A DNA stretch of 64,000 bases from assembly GCA_002472565.1 (NCBI GenBank), contig DKSK01000024.1, positions 18,519-82,518 on the forward strand, written 5' to 3'. Below are positions 51,162-62,100 of the stretch, one piece after another. The first letter of the stretch is position 1; every line of letters begins with the position of its first letter. A program made the translations under genes and the position numbers. The notes beneath the pieces were generated by a model. The model was given only the letters and a program-made list of their open reading frames with translations. It made no database searches and was not told the origin of the DNA. The stretch comes from Bacteroidales bacterium UBA7258 (GTDB lineage: Bacteria; Bacteroidota; Bacteroidia; Bacteroidales; UBA932).

Positions 51162-52241
51162 ATGAAATCAAAGATTTCAACAACAGCCCTCGCCCTGGCC
51201 CTGATTGTTCTCGCTTCATGTTCCAGAGGCTACGAAACATTCACGGGCTACGCCCAGGGTGGGACTTATTCTGTGAAGGCAAACCTTAAAGGGGTGAAGA
51301 TCTGCCGAGAGGAAATCGGGAAAACGATTGACTCGCTCCTCGTCACGATAGATTCGACCCTGTCGGGCTACAACAAGGCCTCCCAGCTGAGCCGCTTCAA
51401 CGCAGGTGAGACCCTCCGGCCGGGAAAACTTTTCATCGAGACTTACGACAAGGCCGCCGAATTGTGGAGAGAGACCGGCGGAGGTCTGGACTGCGCCGGA
51501 GGGCCTTTGTTCGATGCCTGGGGCTTCGGCTTCACCGCTGACAGCCTCCCGTCCGACAAAGTCGTGGACAGCCTGCTGAATACGTGCGGCATGAAAAGGC
51601 TCCGCCCCCGGATGGAAGACGCCCTCGGGCCGGACGGAAGTCTCTCCCCAAAAGACCTCTTGCTGCCCCGCTATGAGGGAGGAAGCCTCCCGGAGCTTAA
51701 TTTCAACGCCATCGCCCAGGGGCTGAGCTGCGATGTGATAGCCTCCTACCTCTACTCGCTGGGAGTCAAAGATATGCTGGTGGACATCGGGGAGATTTTC
51801 TGCGACGGACTCAATCCGCAGGGCAGGCCCTGGACAATCGGCGTTGACAAGCCCTTCGACGGGAATGAGACTCCTGGTAAAGACCTGGAAGGAATCTGGA
51901 GGTCTTCGGGCGGTCCTTCAGGAATAGTCACTTCGGGGAATTACAGGAAATTCTACGTCAGGGATGGGAAGAAATTCGCCCACACGATAGACCCCAGAAC
52001 GGGACGTCCTGTCAGCCACAGCCTCCTAAGCGCCACGATAGTTGCTCCTGACGCGCTGACTGCAGACGCCATGGCGACATATTGCATGGTCATCGGGCTT
52101 GACTCGGCAAAGGCTTTCATCGACTCAAGAGACGACCTCGAAGCCTGGCTCATCTATTCGGGAAAAGCAGAAGGAGAACTCATCCCTGAGGCTGACACCA
52201 CCATGAAGACCTGGGCCTCGCCAGGCTTTATCAATCAGTAA
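51162..52241 (+). CDS. apbE: FAD:protein FMN transferase (ApbE), lipoprotein
   Basis: From ATG at 51162 the protein has 359 residues, beginning with a lipoprotein signal (LALALIVLASCSRG). ApbE features follow: YAQGGTYSVKA, LDCAGGPLFDAWGFG, the FAD-binding region LSCDVIASYLYSLGVKDMLV and the metal-site segment HTIDPRTGRPVSHSLLSATI then DALTADAMATY. It covalently attaches FMN to Ser/Thr residues of target flavoproteins such as NQR or RNF subunits, outside the inner membrane. No NQR/RNF gene is in the window. Confidence 0.93.
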   Translation: MKSKISTTALALALIVLASCSRGYETFTGYAQGGTYSVKANLKGVKICREEIGKTIDSLLVTIDSTLSGYNKASQLSRFNAGETLRPGKLFIETYDKAAELWRETGGGLDCAGGPLFDAWGFGFTADSLPSDKVVDSLLNTCGMKRLRPRMEDALGPDGSLSPKDLLLPRYEGGSLPELNFNAIAQGLSCDVIASYLYSLGVKDMLVDIGEIFCDGLNPQGRPWTIGVDKPFDGNETPGKDLEGIWRSSGGPSGIVTSGNYRKFYVRDGKKFAHTIDPRTGRPVSHSLLSATIVAPDALTADAMATYCMVIGLDSAKAFIDSRDDLEAWLIYSGKAEGELIPEADTTMKTWASPGFINQ

Positions 52242-52276
52242 GATGCCCCTCCATCAATTTTCGAGGTGAGAAGCCC

Positions 52277-52323
52277 CCCGCAAGGCGGGCGGATAGATTC
52301 TGTCTCAGGGCCGGCCGCGGCCC
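52277..52323. terminator. Two adjacent GC-rich hairpins between convergent apbE and lolA
   Basis: CCCGC (52277-52281) pairs with GCGGG (52285-52289), and GGGCCG (52308-52313) pairs with CGGCCC (52318-52323). Neither has a U-run. Placement between convergent genes suggests a bidirectional stop. Confidence 0.55.
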
Positions 52324-52334
52324 GATCGAAAGTC

Positions 52335-52982
52335 CTATCTCAGATCGGTGACGACCCAGTCGGAAGGCAGGGAAGAGGTGTTGAAACGGAAAGGCGATGC
52401 ACCCTTCTTGGCGCTGAATGTCAAACCGCTGATCTTGAAAGCCGCCTCGGAACCTTCGCCCGACCTGATCAACATTCCCACAAGGTCGTTTCCATGGAAA
52501 TAGAGCTGGACCTTGCTTATCGTGACTGTCTTTCCGAAAATCGGGACCTTGGAAAGCAGATGGGCCTTCGGAGTCATGGTCACAATCTTGACGGTTTTCC
52601 CGTCAAAACGTCCGCTTGCATTCGAGACACGGGAAAAATAAGTGTCGAAATCCGCAAGAAGCGCGGCTGGGCAGGTCAGAAAATCGGAAGAATTACTCTC
52701 TACCGGTTCCACGACAACTTCTTTCGCCGACTCGTCAACCGTCCAGCGAGATTTTCCGTCGCAGTACAGGCTCATGCCCTTCGACACTATCTTATAATAG
52801 CCGTCCTCAACCTGGCCATGGCCGCTTCCCGTGAAGGAATTAGAACTGATATTGAAGGAGTAGCTGAAGCTGACGTGATTGTTCTTCACTTTTGAGGCGA
52901 GGGCCTCCAGCGGGTCATCTGCAAAGGCCGAGGCCGGAAGAAGCAGGGCCATGAAGGCTATGAGAATTTTTCCAAGTTTCAT
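52335..52982 (-). CDS. LolA-like outer-membrane lipoprotein carrier
   Basis: The 215-residue protein has a signal peptide (ILIAFMALLLPASAFADD) and a LolA/LolB-like fold: NHVSFSYSFNISSNSFTGSG, MSLYCDGKSRWTVDESAKEV, VTMTPKAHLLSKVPIFGK. It is predicted to shuttle lipoproteins across the periplasm. It follows ftsK with only 3 bp between, as in many Bacteroidetes genomes, where ftsK-lolA is a conserved pair. Sequence is diverged from E. coli LolA, so the call rests on fold pattern and context. Confidence 0.82.
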   Translation of the reverse strand: MKLGKILIAFMALLLPASAFADDPLEALASKVKNNHVSFSYSFNISSNSFTGSGHGQVEDGYYKIVSKGMSLYCDGKSRWTVDESAKEVVVEPVESNSSDFLTCPAALLADFDTYFSRVSNASGRFDGKTVKIVTMTPKAHLLSKVPIFGKTVTISKVQLYFHGNDLVGMLIRSGEGSEAAFKISGLTFSAKKGASPFRFNTSSLPSDWVVTDLR

Positions 52983-52985
52983 AAT

Positions 52986-55544
52986 CTATGAATTCATGAG
53001 TTTTGCGAGCAGTTCGTCAAGAGCCGTCATGTCAGAAATCAAAACCTGACGCGGTTTGGATCCCTGCTGAGGGCCCACTATGCCAGCCTGCTCAAGCTGG
53101 TCCATGACTCTTCCGGCTTTTGCATATCCCATGCCCAGACGCCTCTGCAGATCGGAAGTGGAACCTCTCTGGGTCGATACGACGAGTCTGGCAGCCTCCT
53201 CGAAACGCTCGTCAAGGCCGCCCACATCCATGGCGGAAGCCCCTTCTTCGGCCTGGTCAGGCTCAGGAGAGGGCAGATAATATGGCACGTTAAAGCTCTT
53301 CTTATAGCCGGTCTGGGCTCCGATAAATTCAGTCACGGTCTTGATCTCATCACCGCTGATCATGGCGCACTGGACGCGCTCCATGTCGACGCCGGCATAG
53401 TAGATCATATCTCCCTTGCCGATGAGCTTTTCAGCTCCCGGAGAATCCAGGACCGTCCTGGAATCGGTAGAAGAGAAGACTCTGAAGGCGATACGGGTCG
53501 GGAAGTTGGACTTGATGAGGCCGGTGATCACATCGACCGAAGGCCTCTGGGTGGCTATGACCACATGGATTCCGGCAGCACGTCCCTTCTGGGCCAGACG
53601 GATGATGGAAGTCTCGATACTTCTCGCCACCACCTTCGAGTCAGGGCTCGCGCCCACGCTCATCGTCAGGTCGGCGTACTCATCGACCACAACTACTATA
53701 TATGGCAGGAACCTGTGACCGTTCTGAGGATTCAGTTTCCGGTTCTTGAATTCTTCGTTATAGAGGGTGACCTTATTGACCATGGCCTTGCTCATGAGGG
53801 CATACCTCTCATCCATCTCCACGCACAGAGACTTCAGGTAGGCCGAGGCCGTCTTTGGATCCTTCGCTATGGCCTGGTCCTTTTCCTCATCCTCTCCGGC
53901 CGCAGTAGGCAGCACGGCGAGATAATGGTTGAGAAGTCGGGCATAGGCAGAGAACTCTACCATCTTCGGGTCTATGAATACGAACTTGAGCTCGGAAGGA
54001 TGTTTCGAATAGAGCAGAGAAGTGATGAGGACGTTGAGTCCCACGGACTTACCCTGCTTTGTGGCTCCAGCGACCAGAAGATGCGGGGCGTCGGCAAGAT
54101 CGAAGACCTTGACCTTCTGAGTAATGGTATAGCCTATGGCGACAGGAAGCTCAGCCTTGCTGTTGCGGAAAGACTCATCGTTAAGGAGAGCCTTGAGCGG
54201 AACTATGGAAGGCTGATCGTTGGCCACTTCAATCCCGACTGAATCAGAAAGGGTCACGACCCTGACGCCCCTGGCATGAAGGGCCATGGCTATGTCGTCC
54301 TGAAGATTCTTAATGGCGGAAATCTTCACTCCAGGGGCCGGATAGACTTTGTAGAGGGTGACGGTTGGACCGACTATGGCCTTGACGTTGTCAACCTCTA
54401 TCTTATAATTCTTAAGGGTAGCGCGAATCTTGAAATTGTTGCGCCTGAGTTCGTCCTCGGAGACTTCGTGACGGGCGTTTTCATAGTCATCGAGAAGGTC
54501 GAGAGGAGGAAAACGGAAGGCGCTGAGAGAATCGCGGACATCTATTCTCGGAAGCTCCTCGGTCACATCGGTCGAAAGTTCCTTTCCGGCCTCGACTGTA
54601 AGCTTGCCGCAGGCCTCTTCGAGGGTCTCGGGACGGCCCGGGGCGGTCTGTGCGGCGCTTGAGGCCTGAGACATGGAAGGCGTCTGCGCGAATACGGCCG
54701 GCTCCTGTGCTGATACGGCGGAAGCCTGCGAAGCGGCAGTGCCTGCGGCCATTGCCTGGACGGACGCGCCCTCTTCCTTCTGCGAAGTCTCCGGAGCCGC
54801 CCCCTCCGCCTCGTTCTCAGAGCGGAATGGTCCCCATCTGAAAGTCTTATGAGGCTTCTCCTTCCTATCTTCGTCCGCCACGGCTTCGCCTGACTTTTTC
54901 CAGTCGGCTTCATCGGCCTTCTTTCTTGCCGCGGCCATGTACTGGGGATCGCTGTCCACGGCCTCTTCACCGAGCGTGGTGAACCAGTCGGCGAAACGCT
55001 TGTATGCGGCCACAAACCAGAGGACGACCAGAATGGCCAGCACGACAAAAGTGACTATTCTTCCGAACAGATTCTCCGACCAGGCGATAATGGCATCACC
55101 GCACTGGCCGCCCCAGCCGCCTCCGAAGGCGTCGACAGTTCCGAGAATTCTGGAAAAGAAGGCCAGGAGGAAGGATACTAAGAAGGCTCCCGCGAAGGAA
55201 AGGAGCACGGCCTTGAAGACAGAAAATGACCTCTTCCCGAAGAGAGCGCGGAGAGACACCAGACCGAGGGCCAGGATAAAAGCGAAAGAGCCGAAGCCGA
55301 ACCAAAGGGCCACGAGCGTGTGCGCCCAGAGATAACCGAGTTTGCCACAGATATTGCTGACCTCCACGTCTGGCCTCATGGACTGAGGATCTCCGGCCAG
55401 GCTGGCGTCAGCCTTCCACGTGAAAAGGTAAGAAACCGCCGCGAGCAGAGTAAAGACAGTAAACGCCGCAAGAGCCAGTCCCATGTATTTGACCGCCCTC
55501 TTGCGCCGCCCTTCATCTATGTTCTCCCAGAATCTGAGCCTCAT
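52986..55544 (-). CDS. ftsK: FtsK/SpoIIIE-family DNA translocase
   Basis: The 852-residue protein has four N-terminal membrane helices (residues about 18-185), a variable Ala/Glu/Ser-rich linker (about 195-320), and the motor: alpha/beta RecA-like domains with Walker A GATKQGKS (K499), Walker B region YIVVVVDEYADL, and a C-terminal winged-helix gamma domain (RRLGMGYAKAGRVMDQLEQA) that reads orientation sequences. It pumps chromosome ends through the division septum and helps resolve dimers. It lies 12 bp after the DUF4290 gene and 3 bp before lolA. Confidence 0.96.
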   Translation of the reverse strand: MRLRFWENIDEGRRKRAVKYMGLALAAFTVFTLLAAVSYLFTWKADASLAGDPQSMRPDVEVSNICGKLGYLWAHTLVALWFGFGSFAFILALGLVSLRALFGKRSFSVFKAVLLSFAGAFLVSFLLAFFSRILGTVDAFGGGWGGQCGDAIIAWSENLFGRIVTFVVLAILVVLWFVAAYKRFADWFTTLGEEAVDSDPQYMAAARKKADEADWKKSGEAVADEDRKEKPHKTFRWGPFRSENEAEGAAPETSQKEEGASVQAMAAGTAASQASAVSAQEPAVFAQTPSMSQASSAAQTAPGRPETLEEACGKLTVEAGKELSTDVTEELPRIDVRDSLSAFRFPPLDLLDDYENARHEVSEDELRRNNFKIRATLKNYKIEVDNVKAIVGPTVTLYKVYPAPGVKISAIKNLQDDIAMALHARGVRVVTLSDSVGIEVANDQPSIVPLKALLNDESFRNSKAELPVAIGYTITQKVKVFDLADAPHLLVAGATKQGKSVGLNVLITSLLYSKHPSELKFVFIDPKMVEFSAYARLLNHYLAVLPTAAGEDEEKDQAIAKDPKTASAYLKSLCVEMDERYALMSKAMVNKVTLYNEEFKNRKLNPQNGHRFLPYIVVVVDEYADLTMSVGASPDSKVVARSIETSIIRLAQKGRAAGIHVVIATQRPSVDVITGLIKSNFPTRIAFRVFSSTDSRTVLDSPGAEKLIGKGDMIYYAGVDMERVQCAMISGDEIKTVTEFIGAQTGYKKSFNVPYYLPSPEPDQAEEGASAMDVGGLDERFEEAARLVVSTQRGSTSDLQRRLGMGYAKAGRVMDQLEQAGIVGPQQGSKPRQVLISDMTALDELLAKLMNS

Positions 55545-55556
55545 TCCGTCAGGATT

Positions 55557-56231
55557 TTACCTTTTTCTTTTCTGATAATTACGTTTCTGATTCTGACGCT
55601 GGTTCTTCGCGCCGTAGAGATTGAGTCCAGGGCGGGAGAAGACAGTGTCGTCGGAAATCTTCGAAAGCATCAGGCCGTCAGGCACATGGATCATGTGCGC
55701 CTCGCCTAAGATATCGCATGAAATCCTTTCGATATCAGCGAATATCGTCTCGTCGGCGACATTATTCTTGTTCCAGATAAGATACTGCTGACGCATGTAT
55801 ATGGCAAGGTCTCTTATCAGAGAGTTCTTCTGATCCCCATCCGGTTCGAAGGCGATCAACTTGATGATTTTCTCGATATTCCTTCCATATTCCCTGGCCT
55901 CGATCTTGGACTTGTCGAGCGGAATCGGGCTAGGGGTTATCAGCTTCTCTTCCTTGGCTGGCATCGGATACGGAGCATCAATGTCGAGGTCATAGCCCGC
56001 CATGATGAAAAGGTGGTCCCAGAGCTTCTGCTCCGTATCTCCGGAGGCTCCGGTCTGAGGATGAATCCTCTCCATGGTACGTATGATACCCCTCGCCTGG
56101 GCGCTTCTCTTGTCCCTGTCCTCTATCTGTTTGAGATCTTCCACCATTTTCTGGACATTCCTGCCATACTCGGGAAGTATCAGCTTTTCTCGTGAGGTAT
56201 TGTAGTCATTTGACAAGCTATCTTTCTCCAT
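55557..56231 (-). CDS. DUF4290-domain protein
   Basis: The 224-residue protein matches the Bacteroidetes-specific DUF4290 family: YNTSREKLILPEYGRNVQKM, RTMERIHPQTGASGDTEQKLWDH, a second YGRNIEKII and a basic tail (RQNQKRNYQKRKR). It is cytoplasmic, with no known function; the basic tail suggests nucleic-acid contact. It has its own TATCTTTG -7 box 20 bp upstream although the gene before it ends only 50 bp away. Confidence 0.9.
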   Translation of the reverse strand: MEKDSLSNDYNTSREKLILPEYGRNVQKMVEDLKQIEDRDKRSAQARGIIRTMERIHPQTGASGDTEQKLWDHLFIMAGYDLDIDAPYPMPAKEEKLITPSPIPLDKSKIEAREYGRNIEKIIKLIAFEPDGDQKNSLIRDLAIYMRQQYLIWNKNNVADETIFADIERISCDILGEAHMIHVPDGLMLSKISDDTVFSRPGLNLYGAKNQRQNQKRNYQKRKR

Positions 56232-56251
56232 CTTCTGATTCTTTTAACTTA

Positions 56252-56259
56252 CAAAGATA
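56252..56259 (-). promoter_or_regulatory. Internal -7 box before the DUF4290-ftsK-lolA genes
   Basis: The minus strand reads TATCTTTG, 20 bp before ATG 56231. This would let DUF4290-ftsK-lolA be transcribed independently of addBA. Confidence 0.5.
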
Positions 56260-56281
56260 TAAATATTTCCCCGAAAGCAGA

Positions 56282-59167
56282 TTATTTTCCGCCTCCGACC
56301 TCTACTACCTTGCCGCTCATGAGGTACCACACATAGCCCTTGACCAGAGCGCGGCCCATGTCGGAATAGATTTTCATATATCTGGAGACCTGCTCCAGGT
56401 ATTCCGGCCTCTCCACAGAGCCGAACTTGTAGTCTACCACAACCGTGGACTGAAGACTCTCCACGACTCTGTCCGGCCTGAGCACTTCCCCGCCTACATC
56501 TATAAGAGGAGTCTCGTTGCGCACCACCGCTCCTTCGGCCGGGAACCATTCCTTGTGAGAAGCCAGAGCTTCGGAGAGAAAACTTTCGTAAGCCTTGGAC
56601 TGAGCCTCCGGGATGTCTCCGGAGAAGACGGCATCTTCGACGGCCCGCCGCAGGTCGCGCGGAGTCTTGACGCGCGCAAGGATGCCGTGGAGCACGATTC
56701 CGCGGAGCCTTACCGAGGCCTCGGCGCCGGCTTTTCCGTCCTCGGAGAAAAAGTCCGCGGCCTCAGAGGAAATTTTCAGCCTTCCCCGCGTTGGGAAAGA
56801 CCTCAGACTCGCTTTCACCGTCCTGATTCCCAAGTCGGAAGCACTCACGTCGGAGAGGAAAGAGTCATCCCCCTTCTCCCACTCCCCTTCATTTCCGTAC
56901 ATCTTCTTGATGAAGCCTGCGAGGATTTTGGCAAAATTTGCACCTTTGCCCCCGGCGCAGCCTATGAGTTGAAGGCTGCCGACGGCTCTGGTCATGGCTA
57001 CATACATGACGTTGATATTGTCGACAAACTGCTGCCGCCTCTCTATAATATAAGAAGAAGAGAAATGCGTGTCCATTGACTTACTAGAGAGCCTTACGTC
57101 GTAGATTCCCTCGGCCTTTCCCTGCAGGGCGCTCCCCTCAAGGTCCGGTCTGGACCAATGAGCTCCCCAACGGAAAAGTTCAATTTCCTCGATGAAAGGA
57201 ATAATGACGCATGGGAACTCCAGCCCCTTTGACTTATGAATCGAGAGTATGTGGACGGCGTTCGAGTCCTCAGGGGAGGAGATGGAAGGGTCCTGACCCT
57301 TGAGCCACTGAAGGAAGGCGTGAAGATTGTTTCCGTTGTCCGCCGACCATGAATGGATGGCATCGAAGAAAGACTGGACGTAGAGGATTTCAGAAGAGAG
57401 ACGCTTTTCTCCGCTCGCCTCATCAAACTCGAAGAGGTCTCTCAGCAAGCTTTCTCCGAGATCTTCGAGAGACTGCCATTCCCGAGGCAGTTCTTTCCAG
57501 ACCTCTTTTGCGAGATAGGAACCTATCGTGTCGAGCGGATTGTCGATTTCAAGCATGGCGGAAATCAGTCTCCTTACGGAAAGAGAAGACTTTATCCTGA
57601 GTGATTCGTCCGACACTACAGGAATCCCCTCGGAAATGAGCCTGGCTCCTATCAGACTGCCGACTTCATTCCTTCTGACCAAGATGGCGATATGGCCATA
57701 AAGTTGTCTTCCGTCTTCCGCAGTCTTGACCACAGACCGGACCGCCTCCAGGACCTTGTCGAGTTCTTCCTCCTTTTTGGAGCAGAGCCTGAAGCTGACC
57801 CTGCCCTCGCGGGAAGACTTGACAGCCACATTTTGAACCACATCGGAATAGACCTGGCGGAATATCGTCTCTCCTTCCTTGTCGATTTCAGAGCAGATTT
57901 CAGAAAGTTCATCCACGGCATAAGGGAAGAACTTATTGTTGAATTCCACTATGTTGCGCAGGCTCCTGTAATTGTCGTTCATCGTGACGACCCTCGACTC
58001 TCCTGCAAATTCTTTTTCAATCTGCGAATTGAGGAGATCCCAGTCCGAGTCCCTCCAGCGGTAGATGCTCTGTTTGACATCGCCCACGGCAAGATTTGCG
58101 TTTCCTTCCGCATTACTTGCCGATAGCAGAGGCCGGAAATTATCCCACTGCACCCTGGAAGTATCCTGGAACTCATCGAGTAGGAAATGGGCGAAACGCA
58201 CGCCCATCTTTTCGTAGATGAAAGGCGTGTCGCTGCCGTCGATTATCCGGCGCAAGAGACTGGCTGAATCGCTGAGGCTCAGGACATTTTTCTCTTTCAT
58301 CAGGGCGGCGAATTCCTTACGCAGCCTTGAGGCGATGAAAAGTTCACGAAGGTTATCCAGTATGCTCACGGCGGTGTTATAGTCCAGCTTTTCTTCTCGG
58401 CTCTTTTTTCCCGCCTTCTTTGCATAAGAAGCCTTGACAGCTCTGCAAGCCTTTTCAACGGAAGAAAGATGTTCCGGAGAATATAGTTCATCATCCGTCG
58501 TCCCGGCGGCCTCTAAAGCTGTGTCGTGTTCCGAGGTCTTCAGACGCTTTGCAACATCGTAGAGTTTTTTGTCAGGAGTGTAGCGCTCTCCTTCCGAAAG
58601 CTTCTGCATAGCAGACTGCCGCAGCCAGTCCAGGATTTTCTTACCTTCGCCCTCCTCCGAGATTCCGTCAAGAATCCTGTCCACAGCCTCCTTGAGCAAG
58701 GAATCCTCATCGAGTTCTACTCTGTAGGAGGCGAATTGGCCGATTTCGCCGGCAAAGGCCCGCAGGGTCTGCTGAAAGAATTTGTCTATGGTACTTACAG
58801 AGAAAGCGGTATAGTCATTAAGGATATTGGAAAGGACGGTCAAGGCATTCATCTGAACCAGCTTCTTCAGCCTCTGGTCCGCCGCTATGGTCATGGAATA
58901 GATAGGAGCCGCCTTGTCCTTAATATAATTGGACTTATCCGGATCCGTGGCAAGGATATTCAGCTCCCTGAGAATTCTTCCCTTCATCTCGGCCGTCGCC
59001 TTGTTGGTGAAAGTCACAGCCAGGATGTGCCTGTAGCCGTAAGGGTCAAAGGCATCTGCGAGAGTGGTCTTCACCAGCGGCTTGTCGAGGTGGAGAAGTT
59101 CTATATATTTCTTAGTCAGCTGGTAGGTCTTTCCTGAACCGGCCGACGCCTTCATTATATCAATCAT
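56282..59167 (-). CDS. addA: UvrD/RecB-type helicase-nuclease (AddA-like)
   Basis: The 961-residue protein begins with the Walker A ASAGSGKT (residues 7-14). It has the helicase motifs FAHFLLDEFQDTSRVQW, AVGDVKQSIYRWRDSDWDLL, TMNDNYRSLRNIVEFN, VHILSIHKSKGLEFPCVIIP and MYVAMTRAV. A C-terminal PD-(D/E)XK nuclease shows RPDRVVE and VVVDYKFG (D912, K914). This is the domain plan of AddA, the helicase-nuclease that resects double-strand ends for RecA. It begins 24 bp after the addB stop. Confidence 0.93.
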   Translation of the reverse strand: MIDIMKASAGSGKTYQLTKKYIELLHLDKPLVKTTLADAFDPYGYRHILAVTFTNKATAEMKGRILRELNILATDPDKSNYIKDKAAPIYSMTIAADQRLKKLVQMNALTVLSNILNDYTAFSVSTIDKFFQQTLRAFAGEIGQFASYRVELDEDSLLKEAVDRILDGISEEGEGKKILDWLRQSAMQKLSEGERYTPDKKLYDVAKRLKTSEHDTALEAAGTTDDELYSPEHLSSVEKACRAVKASYAKKAGKKSREEKLDYNTAVSILDNLRELFIASRLRKEFAALMKEKNVLSLSDSASLLRRIIDGSDTPFIYEKMGVRFAHFLLDEFQDTSRVQWDNFRPLLSASNAEGNANLAVGDVKQSIYRWRDSDWDLLNSQIEKEFAGESRVVTMNDNYRSLRNIVEFNNKFFPYAVDELSEICSEIDKEGETIFRQVYSDVVQNVAVKSSREGRVSFRLCSKKEEELDKVLEAVRSVVKTAEDGRQLYGHIAILVRRNEVGSLIGARLISEGIPVVSDESLRIKSSLSVRRLISAMLEIDNPLDTIGSYLAKEVWKELPREWQSLEDLGESLLRDLFEFDEASGEKRLSSEILYVQSFFDAIHSWSADNGNNLHAFLQWLKGQDPSISSPEDSNAVHILSIHKSKGLEFPCVIIPFIEEIELFRWGAHWSRPDLEGSALQGKAEGIYDVRLSSKSMDTHFSSSYIIERRQQFVDNINVMYVAMTRAVGSLQLIGCAGGKGANFAKILAGFIKKMYGNEGEWEKGDDSFLSDVSASDLGIRTVKASLRSFPTRGRLKISSEAADFFSEDGKAGAEASVRLRGIVLHGILARVKTPRDLRRAVEDAVFSGDIPEAQSKAYESFLSEALASHKEWFPAEGAVVRNETPLIDVGGEVLRPDRVVESLQSTVVVDYKFGSVERPEYLEQVSRYMKIYSDMGRALVKGYVWYLMSGKVVEVGGGK

Positions 59168-59191
59168 CTTCTAATGTTTTCCATTTTATGG

Positions 59192-62100
59192 TCATCTTCC
59201 GCAGATTGCCTTGAAGTCGCAGTCTGCGCATGATTGCGTATCATCGGTCATCTTGAACTTCTGGTCTGGCGCCTGAATTCTGTCAAGAGTTTCGCCCAAG
59301 GACTCTGACATTCCTGCTAGAAATTGATCAGAATAAATTTCCGGCTTAGGGCTATGGTCGCCTCCGTCCTCTTTTCCGAACTCGACAGGGTGGTAGATGC
59401 AATTGAGCAGAGTCTCGTCCCGATATCCACCGTAGCGGAGAAGATAATCATACATGAAGAACTGGAGCGGCTTCGACGGCTTTCCTTTCTTAGGGACCGG
59501 ATCGAAAATTTTAGCGACTGTCTCCTCCTCCTTCCCTGTTATAGAAGCCTCATCAGCACCGACCTTGCCAGTCTTGTAGTCGATTATCCGACAAGTTCCG
59601 TCCATGGTCAGGAGCTCGCCCATCCTGTGCGCGATGGCATCAAGGCGGTCGATGTAGCCGATTAAATTGAAGCCATGGAAGGTCCCTGTCAGCTTGAGTT
59701 CCAGGCCCTTGATGACAAAGACAGCCTCCCCCTTCGAATCGGTGTTCTCCTCAAGAATCTTCTTATCCATCTTCAAGGTGTTGGTCACGAACTGGCAGAT
59801 CAATTCCTTGGTCACGAGGTCGCGGCCGCGGACTTCGAAGGCATGAAGCATGTCGAGCATCAAGGCTTCCACCTTGGCTTCGATCTCCTTAGGACGGGCC
59901 AGCCATGAGTCTATGTAAGCCTTGTCTACCACCGTCCTGCCCTTCCATGACGACTTTTCCACATCCTTCCTCTCCATGCTGAAAGACGGATTCATGGCGA
60001 AGTCTCCAAGATAGAGGGCTTCCATCGTGGCATGGTAGACATTTCCGAACATGCCTGCGTCCATCGACTCCTCTACTTCATCCGGCTTCGTGAGCTTCTC
60101 CACCGTCGAATAATAGAATTTGGCTGGACATTCAAGGAAACGGCTGATCGCCGAATAGGAAAGCCAGGTCTTCTTCAGGCGCTCCCCCACTCCATCCAGC
60201 CTGCGGATCTGGCTTCCGGCGCTTGGCTCGCCTTCTCCGGCAGAGACAAGACGCTCCAGCTTCATCCCGTGGCTGAGTTCCAATTGCTTGATATAGCGGC
60301 TCTCCTCCCCTATTTTCACTCCCTCTGTCCGGGAATCGTAGATCAGCCACACCTTTCCTGCACGCTGAATCATCCGGTAGAAATAGTAGGCCCAGACCGC
60401 ATCCTGATACTCATAGGTCGGGAGGCCGAAGCCCTTGCGAAGTTCTGGCGGGATGAAGGAAGGAGAAATGGAACTGCGCGGGAAGACGCCTTCGTTGCAG
60501 CTGAGGATCACGAGATTATTGAAATCCAGAGCCCTCGTTTCGAGCGGGCCCATGACCTGGAGGCCCTTAAGGGGTTCACCTTCATAGGGCACGGTCTCGC
60601 CGGAGAGGAGTCTTCCCAGAAGGCCGGCATAGGTGAGCGGGAGGACCGGCAGTTCTCTTCCGAGGAGGATGTTGACGCAGCCGTAGTAGCGCCTCGCGAA
60701 TTCCAGCTCAGGGCGCAGGAGGTCTATTCCGCGGATATTGGCGGCTATGGTGCTGATAACCTCTTTGAGATAATCTCCAAGCGCTCTTATCGCGCCAGCG
60801 TCCGCCTTTTTAGGGTCCTGGATTACGGGGCGGAAAATCTTGCGCATGAAGGCTGAGGCGCCGAAGTCTTCCAGCGGGACATAGTATTTCGCCCCTGCCC
60901 TGATCCTCGATACCGCCGCCATCGCCCCCTTTTCAAGCGAGGATATTCCAGCCGAGACTTCCGCCACGCCGCCGAGGGCTTCCGCCGCATCCGCATTCTC
61001 CCCCGCCGCACAGAAAACATTGTTCGAGAAAATGCTCAGCACCTGACGACTATAGAAGGCCCAGGTCTCCCCCTTCCGCCGCAGGTGAAGCTGCATCTTC
61101 AAAAGATCATCCATCAAAGAGAAAAAGGCACTGGAAGTCATCTGACGACCCATAGTGACATTGATATCGCTGATTTCCGTCGGCACCGAATTCATCACCG
61201 AAGGAAGCAAAGACTCGTCCGGCAGCACCACGGCAGTCTCTGACGGATCCGCTCCGCCCTTTTCAAGCACACCTGCCTCCTTAAAAATCTCAGGCAGCAA
61301 CTTGGCCTGCCCCACCGCCGACGGCACGCTGACTACCTTCACCTCCGGCCTCGCCTCCGGATCATCATCCAAAGCCCAGCTCATTGGAAAATCCCTGACG
61401 TTCCCATCCATGAAAAACGATGAGCGATTACGCTTATCCCTTATCATCTCACCGGAATAATCCCAGCAGAACTCCGCCACCTTCGCATCCCGCATCCTTT
61501 TCATCAGACACTTCTCGCACTCATTCAAGGCGTTAAGCCCCACGAAAACAAAAAAGTCATCGTCAGGATATCTCTCCTTCAGCAGCTCGGTAACGGGCAC
61601 CTTCTTAAGCCTCTCCGCCAGCTTGCGATATGCCATGCCCTCATAAGCAAGGCCTTTCGATTCCATGTCCTCATTAAACCTTACATATAAGGGATAAAGC
61701 AGATTCCAGATAGACAGGAAACGATTCTTGATGTCGCCTAAGGTTCCATCCCTGAAATTGGAGACAAAAGCTTCAATGGCCACCTTCTGCCTTTCGGAAA
61801 GAAAGGACAGGTCCTGCATCTGCTTGATTTCCTTGACATTGGCAAAAACCATCTTTGGATCGGCCAGGTACTTGTCCACGTCTGCGAAATCGGCCAGGAT
61901 GACATCCCCCCATGGAATAAATTCATCCAGGCTCTCGGCCTTCGGATTCACCTCTTTGTAGCAATCGTAAAGAATAAGCAGCTGCTCCACCCTGTCGGCA
62001 AGCCTCAGCTCGGCGAGGTCCATGAAGAAGTCGTTCATCGTGGTCATGGCTGGAGCGAAGATGGGATGGTCTCTGCGAATGGAGGCTATATGCTTCCTGA